Assembly: GCF_020520425.1 (NCBI RefSeq)
Contig: NC_079488.1
Coordinates: 86,347,285 to 86,411,284 of the forward strand
Length of the DNA stretch: 64,000 nucleotides
Source: Spinacia oleracea
Taxonomy: Eukaryota > Streptophyta > Magnoliopsida > Caryophyllales > Amaranthaceae
Direction of reading: 5' to 3'
Shown here piece after piece: positions 46,180 to 57,999 of the stretch. Position 1 is the stretch's first letter, and each line of letters starts with the position of its first letter. The notes below the pieces were generated by a model that saw only the letters and a list, made by a program, of their open reading frames with translations, had not been told where the DNA came from and searched no databases. Both the position numbers and the translations under genes were made by a program.

Positions 46180-47320
46180 TGTCAACCAATCATATGTAGG
46201 GATGGATTGGGCCACTGACTTTAGGAGTACCTCTATTCCTGATCTAGACAGACATCGTTTCCACCTTTTAATCTTCTTCCACACTCGGTCTTGAAGAACC
46301 TGGAAAACAACTTTCTTGGATTTTCCCACATAAGTTGGGAGGCCAAAATATTTTTAGTGCTCATTCACAACGTGAAATTCAACTTCATCTGAAGCGTATT
46401 CTGCATATTAGTGCTTATTACGACTGGAAGAGACTTTCAATTTTTCCAGATTAATTTTTTGTCCCGAGGCTGCTTCATAAGAGTTAAGGATATCAATGAT
46501 CATTTCTGCCTCTGTGTCACAAGCTTTAGTAAATAAAAGGATGTCATCTGCAAAGAACAACTGGGAAAAAGGGGGAACATTCCTACCAATTTAAATACCA
46601 TGTATCAACCGTCGAGATTCTGCATCCCTCAAAAGGGCGGAGAGCCCCTCCGCACAAATCAGAAAGAGTAACTGAGACATAGGGTCCCCTTGCCGCACCC
46701 TCCTACTTGGGCTAAACTGAGTAGAAGGGAAGCCATTTAACAAAATAGAGTAGGATACCGACGAAACCATCTCATGATAAGCTCCACAAAAGATTCTTTT
46801 AATCCTAACTTTCACATCATGCTCCGTATAAAGTCCCACTCAACACGATCGTAGGCCTTACTCAGTTACTCACATCTAATTTCATAGCCATAAATCCCTA
46901 TAACACCCTTCTTCTTTTTCCTCAAGTAATGAAAGAGCTCATAAGCCACTAATACATTATCAGTAATAAGTCGACCGGGAACAAAAGCACTCTGAGACTC
47001 ACTTATAACAGACTGGAGTACTATTTTGAGTCTATTAGAGATCACCTTCGAGTGAAGCTTGTATAACACATTACATAAACTAATCGGGCGATAGTCTTTC
47101 GTAGACTGACAAACTTTTTTCTTAGGTATGAAAACAATATGGGTATGATTTCAATTTGATCCAAGGCAGCCCCATTATTTAAAATATTCAAGACATACGA
47201 AATTACATCATTACCAACAATATGCCAATATTTCTTATAAAAGAGGGTGGACATACCATCCGCACCGGGCTCCTTCGTGGGGTGCCCAATAGGTTTCTTG
47301 ACGACTTTCCAGCTCATCTA
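46180..47320 (-). pseudogene. L1-type LINE reverse-transcriptase fragment
   Basis: Read on the - strand, broken pieces give the RT core of a plant L1 element: EPGADGMSTLFYKKYW, SNRLKIVLQSVISESQSA then FVPGRLITDNVLVAYELFHY, RVRQGDPMSQLLFLICAEGL, and the catalytic FADDILLFTKACDTEAEM (FADD at about 46543-46554). A post-RT segment GLPTYVGKSKKVVFQVLQD follows. Frameshifts and stops interrupt it, so it is dead. The endonuclease, zf-RVT and RNase H parts are missing. Confidence 0.88.
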
Positions 47321-48188
47321 TCTCACCAGTCACCATCAAGTTTACGAATATCCCCTATGTTGGCCTCGGATGCTGGCATTGACATTAACACCTTTTGTTT
47401 GCGATTTCTGTTACAAAATCGCGAGTCTGACTACTACTCCAGCTATTTAATCTGCTATCTTCGATTTGATGTCCCTGCCTTCGTTCATGCTCCATGTATC
47501 ACAATTAAGGGCCAATAAACAAGCCCATAACACGTACTATTCTATGGTTTTTTATGTTTTGCGTTAAATTGGTTTGTACTACGTAAAACCTAGTAGACCT
47601 GGTATTAGTAGCTTCAAATATGTAAGCGTTTTGAATGGTACCCGAAACAAATGTAGTGTGTGGTTGTCATTTGTAAACTTGCTTTGGTTAATTGATTTAC
47701 CCGATATCCAAAAAATAAGAGAGCTTAATGTGTATACCATCTACTCTAGATACTTTGCAACACAAAAGGTTATAGATACGTAGTACTTTGCATTTCATTG
47801 TCAATGACTCAATGCGGTTGTTTTGTGATAGTCAATTTACAGTTCTCATTGATAGTGTCAAATCGGGTCTATTGTTGATTACGTAGCAGTTAATCGGCAT
47901 CGATTCAGATATAATAGCATAATAGCGTTTTGTGTGGGATCAATATATCCAAACAGATTGAATGTGTAAATTTTATATCCCAGGTCAATTAGATTTTATA
48001 AAGACCATAAAAAGTATCATTTCTTGTGCTAGTGAATATTACAAATTTCAAAAACAATCCGGAGTACAAGATACTCACTCCGTAACAAGAACATCAAAAA
48101 ATAAGAAATCCCAACTCTTTTAAAGAGGTGTTTATAAAATATTCCCGCCAATTGAACTTATTTAGTAATAGAAATAGATAAATTAACG
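47321..48188. other. Spacer between LINE fragment and gene C
   Basis: The part next to 47321 may be further degraded LINE. Beyond about 47520 I see no gene, and short open frames show no family motif. Confidence 0.5.
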
Positions 48189-51074
48189 CTAAAGAAGAAG
48201 GCAGGCAAAGGTGACATAAGCGAAGAAGGATGCATTGAGCAAACAAGGGCAGACAAGCCATGGTGCATGACTTTTACGAGAAGTAGGAACATGATTATTT
48301 ATATTCCCTCCACCACCACCGCCACCTCCTCTGCCACCGCGGCCACCCTGTCTCCGGTAGGAATGGATTGCATAATCAACATTATTATCTCTTGCTTCGT
48401 CACATTGAAGTCCACTCTCATTGAAAAATGATTGTGATCCATGACATGCCGTTTTATTTAATTTTGTTGCACCTGTAACATGCATGTACGTACCATGTTA
48501 CAAACTTACGACGACAATAGATCTAGAGATAAAAGTTATGTATTCAGTCGTGCAATGAAACGTACTAAAGCTCTATAGAAGCTAATACTCCCTCCGTCCC
48601 TTAATACTCGACCTATTTTGACCGGACACGTTTGTCAATGCACAACTTTGATCACTAATTTCTCTAACTATATATTATAAAAACTTATAAAAATATTAAT
48701 ATTTTGAAAATATATATTAAAATGAAGCCAACAACATATTGTATACTAACATTTGTTTTCATATACTAGAAATAAAATAGGGTCAAAGTGAATCATGTGA
48801 ATAGTGCAAAAAGTCAAAACAGATCGAGTATTAAGGGACGGAGAGAGTAGCGCGCATTGTCAACTTATTAGATTAAGTATGAACAATTCTTGTGTGTTTC
48901 ACCAGGATACCATAATTTAGCGAATTAGCGACGATAATTGTCAAAACCAGCACTGGACATCCATAACATGTCATCCAAAACCCAGAAACTAAACTATCTT
49001 GTTTATCTATCAAATACATGATAAAATTGATAATATAAAACTGTTAAACATTTACTCAAAAGTCATACAGAGTAAAACATTCAAATTACTAGTACTAAAA
49101 ACTTAACACGTACGTAGTACTTATAAATAATTAAATATAATGCTAATTTGCGTTGCTCAAGTTTTTTTTCAAACTCGAAATAGGCTAGGAAGATAGCAAT
49201 GTTGTTGGGAACTCATTTTCATTTCGGAAACAAAGCAAATTAGCTAAATGTAACAATGTTTATCTTAGTTTACGTTTGATTTATGATAAATGATTTTTCA
49301 ATAGAAAAAACAAATTCAGCAGATGGGTGAGGATTGATGGAAAGAGATAATGAAGAGAAAGGTAAGGAAGTAAAGTGTGTTTCCTCCCTTTCAAATGAAG
49401 AATGTATTTCACTTTTGAAAGAGTTACGGAGTATTGAAAAATATTTTACGACCTTACCGTAATAAACAACATAAAATGATTGAGAAAAGTAAATTCATTA
49501 CAAAAAAAATAAAAAAAACCTTTTACCCAAACCAAAAGCTCCCTCAAATTAATTTATTTTACTATTAAGGGTAAATTCGATCAAAATATAACATATTGGA
49601 AAAAAAAAATCAAAAAAATGATAATGATAAATAATGCAAAACGACCAACAAATGAAAAAAGTATTCCGTGAAACCAGATTCTTCAACGTGGATCTGCCAG
49701 TATATGTTAGGCGTACATTCTACGGGATTAGGACAATTAGCTTCTTAATAAAATTAATTAAGAAACCAAGATTCAACATTTCAACTTTCTATTTTGTTAA
49801 CCGTTCTTATGACTTCATTATGACTACTGTCTACTTATGATGTGATATAATCCTACTAAGTCACTAACTGGCTCACCATTTTAGAAATGACTTGTGAGTT
49901 CACGGTAACTCTGCTCATTTAATAATTACTAGTCTTTTATGCACGCGATACGTGTGAATATAAGAAATAGATTTGTATTATTACATTTAAACCTGAAATA
50001 ACATGTAAAAATGTAATATAAATATGATGCGTGCGAATATAAGAAACATATAGGTTAGATAGAACCGAGCGCATATAAACAGATTGATTAAAATGATAAT
50101 AATTTATTTAAGAGGCTAGATTGATTAAAATGCTTCTTTGGATTTTTTCTATTGGGCAACTTGTTATTATATTCTCTATTCTACAAGTATATATAGAGGG
50201 TATTTTAGTAATCCAAATGGACACCAAAAGTGGATTTACTAAAATAACTCACATTTTCACTTATATAATAGAGATTGACTAGAATTTATCAAAGGAGCCA
50301 TAACTTTAGATGCATCTTTCATCTTTGATAGCCAATCAACATAAGTTACTTTTTTTATTTTTATTTTTCTTATTAAGAAAAGTGTTTACAAAATTGACCA
50401 GATTAAAAAAAATAGATCCAAAACAGAGCTACGAGGCTAAAATAAAGTTATCCCAAGAATAAAACTGAAATATTAATCAAATAATGAAATCTTAAAGAAA
50501 TAGGCAATGGGTTAGTTTAGTACAAGTAACTAAGTGATTGTTATTTAAAATAGGAAATTTTGTGAAACACTACCTTTAAGTTTGGTGGTTTTGTGAATTG
50601 CTACCTTATAAAAAAAAAATTTAATTTAACTACCTTATAAGCTTGGTTTGTTTGACTAACACTACCATTTGACGTTTTTCGTTAATGTTTTCCGTCGTGT
50701 ATTTCTTCTATTCTTTTAAATATCTCTGTTCATTTGTCATTTTGTGCATTTGCCATATTAAATAACCGTTGTAGTGGAGTCCAAAGACGTAAAACATTAA
50801 CAAAAAAACGGCAAATGGTAGTGTTAGTCAAACAAACCAAACTTATAAGGTAGTAAAATATAATTTCCTTTTTAAAAGGTAGCAATTCACAAAACCACCA
50901 AACTTAAAGGTAGTGTTTCACTAAATTTCCTTTAAAATAAAAGAAGTCATAAGAAAGAAAATTACCTTGAGAAGAAGCATGATGATGAGTAGTTGGGGAG
51001 CTGGATGAGGTTTGTGATATAAAGTTTGAGAAGGTTAGAATGGAAATAATGAACAACACATGATGAATTTTCAT
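48189..51074 (-). CDS. Secreted Gly/Arg-rich small protein, family member C
   Basis: Two exons on the - strand, 51074-50966 and 48472-48189, joined by a 2.5-kb GT-AG phase-1 intron, give 130 residues. Exon 1 is a signal peptide (MKIHHVLFIISILTFSNF) plus a Ser/Thr/His linker. Exon 2 has TACHGSQSFFNESGLQCDE, a Gly/Arg run (RRQGGRGGRGGGGGGGG) and a hydrophobic C-terminus (WLVCPCLLNASFFAYVTFAC then LLL), which suggests a GPI signal or membrane tail. The intron site and phase equal those of gene A. The intron holds a Stowaway MITE, a Helitron and a long fold-back element. It has five or six cysteines whereas A has none, so the two have diverged strongly. Function unknown; the link to A rests on architecture more than residue identity. 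Confidence 0.65.
48588..48847. mobile_element. Stowaway-type MITE in the intron of gene C
   Basis: A full copy of the 16162-16420 family: CTCCCTCCGTCCCTTAATAC at one end, GTATTAAGGGACGGAGAGAG at the other, TA on both sides. Confidence 0.88.
49929..50274 (-). mobile_element. Non-autonomous Helitron 3, in the intron of gene C
   Basis: On the - strand it starts TCTCTATTATATAAGTG and ends CTAG, inserted between A and T. The sub-terminal hairpin (GCACGCGATACGTGTG region) is decayed. GGACACCAAAAGTGGATTTA links it to the Helitron at 41631-42016. Confidence 0.82.
50552..50933. mobile_element. Fold-back element with ~150-bp inverted arms, intron of gene C
   Basis: AGGAAATTTTGTGAAACACT onward is repeated in inverse from the right end AGTGTTTCACTAAATTTCCT. 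The arms also share AAGTTTGGTGGTTTTGTGAA and GGTTTGTTTGACTAACACTA. Only a short centre (about 50695-50790) is unpaired. A transcript of the intron would form a long hairpin. Confidence 0.88.
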
Positions 51075-51197
51075 GTTTATGGAGTACTCAGTATTTGGTT
51101 GAAGAGAAGTGAAGTACTTTGATGTTAATGAATGTTGTTTATGCTACTTTGATGCTCAACTTCAACTAAGTACAACTATTGAATCATTGAATTTGCT

Positions 51198-51222
51198 TTT
51201 GCGAAAGCGAAAGCGAAAGCGA
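51198..51222. repeat. GCGAAA microsatellite
   Basis: Four copies of GCGAAA about 120 bp upstream of gene C's start codon (on the opposite strand, TTTCGC), in its likely promoter or leader. Confidence 0.85.
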
Positions 51223-51339
51223 AAGGGCTTTTCACATGTCTACACTACATTATTTCATTATTCATTACTCCGTACTACTATTTTAATTATTATGTTTATA
51301 TTATGTTTTATGATTAATATTTTGGATTACATTTAGTTG

Positions 51340-52190
51340 ACTCGTTGCAATATTCCAATCTCATTAACAACCTGGTTATTCCAGCTACGATATTCGTTTT
51401 TTTCAAATGACACAATTCGACTTTTGACATTATTTATATTATTTACTTTGAATAGTAATTGTGATTTATAGTTAAGAAAAATATAATTATATAGGACTTT
51501 GTTATAATCGTCTCATTGTATAAATTTATAATAAAAGTTTTATAAGTTTTACTCATAGATAATTAAAAATAGTAACGATTGAAACATTGCATTGGTAAAC
51601 CTGACAAAAAAAAATTGTGTCAACTACAAAAGAACGGACGATCTCGATTAGGGTTAATCGGACTATGGCCCTGTTTGGCAATTGGCTGTTGGCTGTTGGC
51701 TGTCAGCTGTTTTACTTGGCTGGTTTGACTGGCTGTTCAAGTTGGCTGCTTTTGTTGGCTGTTTGACTATGGATTGGTTACAAATATGTTTGGTAAAATC
51801 AGTTGTTGGCTGTTGGCTGTAGCTATGTAAAATGACATTTAAGGACATTTAATGTATTTTATTCATTTTTCAATACATACTTTGTATTATGTACGGAGTA
51901 AAACGTAATTACAAATAAATAAAATATAAATTTAAAAATAAATTACTTTATGCAATAGTATTAATAAATTATTATTTTAATTAATAATTATGGAGTAATA
52001 ATTAATAACTAATAATTAATAATCAATGATTAATAATTAATAATTAATAATAATTAAATTAATAATAATTATTAATTAATCATTAATAATTAATGATTAA
52101 TTATTATTAATTAATAACTAATTATTTATTAATTATTCACTTTTAGTTATTAGTCATTAATTAATACGGAGTACTCCGTAATTATTAATT
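51340..52190. other. Intergenic region between gene C and the 52.5-kb gene
   Basis: No gene is seen. At 51663-51850 a GGCCCTGTTTGGC terminus and GGCTGTTGGCTGTT tandem motifs suggest a degraded hAT-like MITE. From 51900 the sequence becomes almost pure A/T with TAATTAAT motifs and merges into the heptamer array. Confidence 0.55.
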
Positions 52191-52196
52191 ATTAGT

Positions 52197-52399
52197 TATT
52201 AGTTATTAATTATTAATTATTAATTATTAATTATTAATTATTAATTATTAATTATTAATTATTAATTATTAATTATTAATTATTAATTATTAATTATTAA
52301 TTATTAATTATTAATTATTAATTATTAATTATTAATTATTAATTATTAATTATTAATTATTAATTATTAATTATTAATTATTAATTATTAATTATTAAT
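52197..52399. repeat. ATTAATT heptanucleotide array (~29 copies)
   Basis: A nearly perfect period-7 array of ATTAATT runs for about 200 bp and ends 112 bp before the first ATG of the next gene. Flanking DNA on the left holds degraded versions. Perfection suggests recent expansion. Confidence 0.95.
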
Positions 52400-52510
52400 T
52401 ACTAATTACCACCCTCTCTCTCTCTCCTCCCCCACCTCTCCGTTCTCTTTCTTCAGATCAGCAGAAACCCCCTCTTTCAACTCCTTCCCTTTACAACTGC
52501 TAGACCTCTG

Positions 52511-52830
52511 ATGGTTCTCTTTCGTCGTGCATCACCGTCGTTAATCCTCAATGAATACGCAACCTCTCTTTCTCTCTCCCCTGCGAACCCTCTGCTTCCC
52601 TCCAACCTCACTTTACTCTCCTATAAGAACATTGTAATAGCCTACAACCTCACTTTCTCTATCACTAGCGACCCTGTCCCCGCCCTCCATCATGCCTTCT
52701 ATTTCCCCACCAAACCCGACCTTGGTAAGTATTTGGTTGTTATTAGTGGTCGCTTTTAATTGGTGAGTGTTTGTGTTGTTGGTGCTGATGCAGGAAGGCT
52801 ATCTCCTTCACTGCTTACTAACCTTCGAGG
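52511..52830 (+). pseudogene. 5' end of an unidentified gene cut by a retrotransposon
   Basis: Exon 1 (52511-52724) starts MVLFRRASPSLILNEYATSL and includes NLTLLSYKNIVIAYNLTF and SSDPVPALHH-like sequence ending FPTKPDL. A short GT-AG intron (69 bp) joins it in phase to exon 2 (52794 on), which reads GRLSPSLLTNLRG before running into the Ty3/gypsy LTR at about 52831. A CT-rich leader (52410-52500) precedes the ATG. The exon structure suggests a real host gene. I do not recognise the family. Whether the 3' part survives beyond the nested elements cannot be seen, so it may be a null allele, a fragment or a truncated transcript. Confidence 0.55.
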
Positions 52831-53175
52831 TGAAGATCAGCTTAAAGAATAGAAATAACAGAAGAAGAGAGGACAGAATAGAGATCAGAATAAGAAGAAA
52901 AGAAGAAGAAGAAGGAAGAAGAAGAAGACTTAGAATTAGAATCAGAATCAGAATCAGTTTAGGGATTAGAAGGAGGAGAGATATTTCAATATGTAATTCG
53001 ATGATTAATACAATGATCAAAATCCCCTATTTATACAACTGTTAAAATGCAACTAAAAACAACAAATAACAACCAAGTGCCACATCAGCAGAAGTAGTTA
53101 CAACAACCTGTAACAAACTATTTGTTTGGCGCCAAAAGTCAACTTCCAAATGAGTTGACTAAAACTTCCTTAACA
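52831..53175 (-). repeat. 3' LTR of a chromodomain Ty3/gypsy element
   Basis: On the - strand the LTR begins TGTTAAGGAAG right after the polypurine tract AACAAGGGAGG. It has TATAAATAGGGG (+ 53024-53035) and probably ends ...CTGATCTTCA at 52831. The right boundary is firm. The left one is inferred from TG...CA and from where host exon sequence stops. Confidence 0.7.
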
Positions 53176-53209
53176 TACCTCCCTTGTTCAGAAAAAACTT
53201 GTCCCAAGT

Positions 53210-54194
53210 TTAAGGTAAGGTAAAAGCTGGAAATGCTACTTCAAACTCATCAGCGTTCATCCATGATGATTCATGGGAGGGAAAATTTTCCCATTGAACA
53301 AGATATTGAACCAAAGGCTGATTCTAGAACTTTATAACCCTACTGTCCAAGATAGCAATAGGTTTATAGACTGATGTAGCATTCTTGCCTTGAAACCATT
53401 CTGGAATATGAGCAGCAATAGGTAGATTTCCATGAAAAGCCTTCAGTTGAGACACATGAAAAACATTGTGAATTCTGGCTTCCTGTGGCAGTTGCAGCTG
53501 ATAAGCCACTTTACCAATGACAGCTGTCACCTGAAATGGTCCATAGTATTTCAGTGACATCTTTTTATTGGCCCTTGACTGAACTGACTGCTGTCTATAG
53601 GGTTGTAGCTTAAGCCACACCCAATCACCCACTTTGCATACCCTATCAGACCTATGCTTATCTGCCTGATTCTTCATTCTTGTTTGGGCTTTGTGAAGAT
53701 GGGACTTTAGGAGAGTAAGCATAACCTCTCTCCTCTGCAAACTCCTATCAATCTCTTCATTATTTGAGTCACCAAGAAGATAGGGTAAGTGTATAGGTGG
53801 TGGATGTCCATATACCACTTCATAGGGAGTCAACTGTGTAGAAGAGTGGAAGTGGGTGTTATACCACCACTCTGCCAAAGGCAACCAAGCATGCCATTCC
53901 TTAGGATTTTCATTACACATGCATCTTAGATAAGTTTCTAAACACATGTTTACTACTTCAGTCTGACCATCAGTTTTTGAGTGATAAGCAGAAGAGAGAA
54001 GAAAGGATGTGCCATGTAAGCTGAAGAGTCCTTTCTAGAACTGACTTAAGAAGATAGCATCTCTGTCACTAACAATGCTTCTAGGCCACCCATGCAGTTT
54101 AAAACCATGGTCCAAATAAGCTTGAGCAACCTGAATGGCAGTGAATGGGTGAGACAAGGTCATGAAATGACTATATTTGCTTAATCTATCCACC
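53210..54194 (-). pseudogene. Ty3/gypsy chromovirus integrase with chromodomain, broken
   Basis: Read on the - strand, the integrase catalytic core shows [19 protein letters not shown] and [10 protein letters not shown], the D-D-E positions. Next come [20 protein letters not shown], a basic C-terminal region ([46 protein letters not shown]) and a chromodomain-like tail (YLVQWENFPSHESSWMNADE). Two in-frame TAG stops (54035-54037 and 53324-53326) interrupt it. The 5' part is cut off at 54194 by the insertion of the Ogre-like element. Gag, protease and RT would lie beyond that element, outside the window. The product is not functional. Confidence 0.92.
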
Positions 54195-55486
54195 TGTGAG
54201 GGGGTCGAAAAAGCGCGAGGCTAATGCGTGACCTTGTCCCTCGTGGGTGTGACGATTCTTTTTATTCAATCAAGTGTAATTGGATTTCCTGTGAGTATAC
54301 ACCCAATTGACTAGTAATATAGGAGTCGCCATTCAGTTTTTAACGACAATGAGAAAAACTGACAAAACCCGGTTATCGTGACATAAAGGGAGTGCAATTA
54401 TGTTTGACCACGACGGCCGTAGGTTCCCTTGTGATCCCTGGTGTGGGGATCTCTCAATATACACCCGCAAGGTAGAGATTGAGGGTTCGGGGAACTGTAA
54501 CTACCGAGAGGAGTAATTCGCTCGTCGATAACTCTAGAGGCAGGATATCCTTACTAGCTCAGCATAAATAATTGAAGGGACATGCGTTAACTATTAAACT
54601 AATCTGAGTTGATTTTAGCAATATGCAACATATAATACTAATTCGATCGTGATTATCTGATTTAAATAGCATTAAGGGACCTAGCATGATAATCCGATTT
54701 CCCAAGAATATTATATTTGTTAGGCGTGATAGAACAATCATATTAGGTTAGTTTAACAGTTCATAAAAAGGGCGAGGAAAGCAGTTAAATCATCGAAAAG
54801 GGACACATTACGACGCACCCTTGAGAGGTGCGTCACGGTTCTCAGAAACTAACCACTTTGACTTTACTATTTCTCCTTTTATTTAACGAATCTCAATTAT
54901 GGGACAGGATACGTTCTGTTCGATTTATGGATCGATTGCGACAGAACGCGTGAACAGTTTCGCAGCGAGAGGCTTAGACTAAGGGGTTTAGAGTCAATAC
55001 TCAGAATATATTATGTGTTGTTGTCCTTTCACGTCGAAACTAGGGGCTTGAGATTCGGATTGCTGAAATCCGTAGAGTTTGAGATTAATTCGAGTCTTTT
55101 AGCGCGTATCAATTTTGTGACGGAATGCGTCTGGGCCCGTTAAGAACTCTAGGCTCGTTAGGATTTTGATTAATACGTAACTCTTATTTCCGAATCCTAT
55201 TAGGAATAGGGTTCTCGCGGTTTTCTATCTCATTTAGGATTTATGTTGGAGTGCAACACCTAATTCTGACAGGTTTCTATCTTTTATGATTTGCCACTTT
55301 TAGAAGCTACCTTTTACGGCAGTTACTATTTTTAGCAGGTTTCCATAAATAGCAGGTTTCGGGTGAAATGAAATGGGGAATCTAGATTCGTTTATTTTAT
55401 AGGAGATGCGTTGTCAAGTGGAGTTTTTATGCTTTCATCATCGAACCTTTCCCTTGCGGGAATGGGGACAAAAGTAGGTGTCTACA
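54195..55486 (-). repeat. 3' LTR (complete, 1292 bp) of the Ogre-like element
   Basis: It starts TGTGAGGGGGTCG and ends GGTGTCTACA in + orientation. It matches 63226-64000 with only about eight visible differences in the shared part (for example CTAATGCG/CTAAATGCG and AGTGTAATT/AGTGGAATT). A short open frame (54559-54741) recurs identically at 63590-63772 only because it lies in the LTR. Confidence 0.92.
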
Positions 55487-55974
55487 GTTAGCCCCCACTT
55501 TGACTGAGTCTTGGAGTAAGACGATGGTCAAAGTATTAGACGGAGTGCGTCACACAAACCATGGTGTATGTGACCTGTTTTGCGAGGGTCTCACAAGCCC
55601 CCGAGTGATAACATTTGACTTAAGGGTCATCATTTGAAGTGTCGACATATCCCTCACGTGTCATTGGGATTTGTCAACTGATAGTATAGAAACTTCCTCA
55701 CTTTGTCATTGGAAGGATCTAAAGATGCGTAGAAACTCCCTCACTTTCTCATTGGGAGTAACTACAGATGTTTTCGAAATTAAAGATGTAAAGTGTAATT
55801 GGGCCTGGCCAAGCCCAATCACGAGGTAAAACGTTTTTAAAGATTCTCATTTTCAGGGCTAGCTAAACGAGAAAACCCCTTGTGTTTATAGGACGTAAAA
55901 CGAAGGAAAATCCAACACACCAATCCTTTAATTTTTGGAAAAATGGAAAACCAATAAAATTTATCGCTGCAGCG

Positions 55975-56495
55975 ACTAAGGACCTGCGCTGTTAGTGACG
56001 CAGACCCCGCCCGCTGAAGGTGGGCGTGCCTGTCCGCTGAGGGTGGACCCCCCGTCCGATAGAAGTGGACGAATCTGTTTTGATGTTTTTGAAAATAAGG
56101 ACCTACGCGGTGTGACGTAGACCCCGCCGGCTGAAGATGGCCAGCCTGTCCGCTGAGGGTGGACCCCCCCGTCCGATAGAAGTGGACGAATCTGTTTTGA
56201 TGTTTTTGAAAATAAGGACCTACGCGGTTTGTGACGTAGACCCCGCCGGCTGAAGATGGCGAGCCTGTCCGCTGAGGGTGGACCCCCCGTCCGATAGAAG
56301 TGGACGAATCTGTTTTGAAATTTTATTTTGTTTTTTTTAAATAAGGACCTACGTGGTTTGCGCCGTAGACCCCGCCGGCTGAAGACGGCGAGCCTATTTT
56401 AAATTTGAAGACTTTATTTTTCGAAAACTGAGGACCTGCGCGGCTTAGAGACGCAGACCCCGCCCGCTGAGGGTGGGCGAGCCCATTTTGAATTT
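55975..56495 (-). repeat. Five tandem 3'-UTR repeats of the Ogre-like element
   Basis: Units begin AAGGACCTACGCGG at about 55978, 56096, 56213, 56343 and 56430. They share GTAGACCCCGCCGGCTGAAG and, in the first three, GTCCGCTGAGGGTGGACCCC and GATAGAAGTGGACGAATCTG. Period is about 117-130 bp, with the last two copies shortened. They lie about 490 bp from the 3' LTR, the usual place for such arrays in this lineage. Confidence 0.9.
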
Positions 56496-57999
56496 CTTTT
56501 TTTGTCTATGTAGAAGGGCTTTTGTGATTACAACCTGTTGGTGGGGCGTAATATTTTAGATGTGTCCTATAAGTGGGTCCACACTGTGTATATTTTTGTT
56601 TAACAATATATTTTTTGAGATATCCAAACATGACATGGTGCATGGCGCAGTCCAGGAATGTGATGTTGATCGCGCGCTCCTCGTTGGAGTCTATTTTTTT
56701 TGCGTGAGCCCCCAAGCACTGGGGCTCGTCGGTTGTTTTTCGCATCTTGTAATCATGTTTGGGGTCATGCTCGTATGTGCGAGCGACCTTTGTAGTGGTG
56801 TGCTACTCTTAACAAAGTCGTGAGGTGCGACTTTCAGCAATTTTCAAGTCGAATGAGTATGGCAGGGCCCACTAGAAGTTAGGGCCTTTTTTGAGCAAGG
56901 GTACATTTTTGGCGCCCAGGTGGGGCGTTGAAAGTGTTGCTCGGGCTGGTCTTTTGATGACACAGTTGGCCTCTTGTTCATTCGTTTATTTCACTTGGAA
57001 GTTCTATGTATTCTCTTTTCTTTTGTTTTTTCCTTGTTTTTAGAACGTGACGATTTTCTTGAGAAGCCGTAGCCGATTGGTGGACTACGTTGCTTGTCGC
57101 TTTGGGGCGATTATTTTAAGGAACTATTGCTCTTAAGGTGTACAGTTATTGCAATAGTCGGGCGAGTTTATATGGCCCGAGGAACATACCTTGAGGTGTA
57201 AGAATTTGATCGCTCTTATATTTTTTTTTGAACGTGTTCGTGAATGATGATATGTATGTGCGAACGAGCGTTCATAGAATGGCCGTTGTGTGCGGTCCAT
57301 TAATCAGTTTGCTTGAATCATTTTTTTTTGAGCAATGACTGATTTTGAATAGTTTGCTTAGAAGCTTGATAGGGGTCAGGTCCATTCATGAAGTGGTCTC
57401 AAACATCGTGCCCTTTTGATTGTTCAAACATTTTCTTCGAGATTTTTTATTTTTCCATGGTTGTTTCGTAGCTTGGAGCCCCCAAGTATGCATGTTGAGA
57501 TGCTTCCTTTTGGCGTACGATTTTGTAGGTTCTTTCGAGAAAGATGCCTTGGGGTTCCGCTCGTGTAGGTGCGAGCTATCCCTTTCGTGGTAGGTAATAT
57601 TTTGCTACCTTTAATCCTTAATGTAGAAGTCGTGTAGCTTGCATTTTGAATTTGGGCGATAAGTCGTCTTTGCCTCTTTTACACGTGCTCTTGGTCGTGC
57701 CCGTGTTAGTGCAATATGCCTTACTCTCTCTCTTTTAGACTTGTACCGTGGGATGATTGAACTTATGGTGCGACGTAAGCTTGTGTGGCCTAACAACCTG
57801 TATTAGAACATTTCTCCAGGTGTTGGGATATCATTATTTTTTGCATTGGAGTATTTTCATCACGCCTCGTTCAGGTGCTCGAACAAGTGTAGCACCTTCC
57901 GCGTGGGTTTGCACGGCTTATCACTTCGTTCGATGCGAGATTTGATAGGTGTTTCTTTCTTATTTTTATATCTGGGCAAAACTTTGGCTAGCAGAAAGA
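56496..57999. other. Interior of Ogre-like element without recognisable genes
   Basis: No protein domain could be found on either strand. A partial GGCGCCCAGGTGGGGCGTTG module lies near 56911. Codon-like open frames are short and motif-free. Confidence 0.55.

Noticed and set aside
52808..53045. Arg/Glu- or Leu/Ile-rich open frames near the chromovirus LTR
   Set aside because: They come from the GAAGAA/TCTTCT-rich leader of the LTR and have no protein-like features beyond repeat composition.
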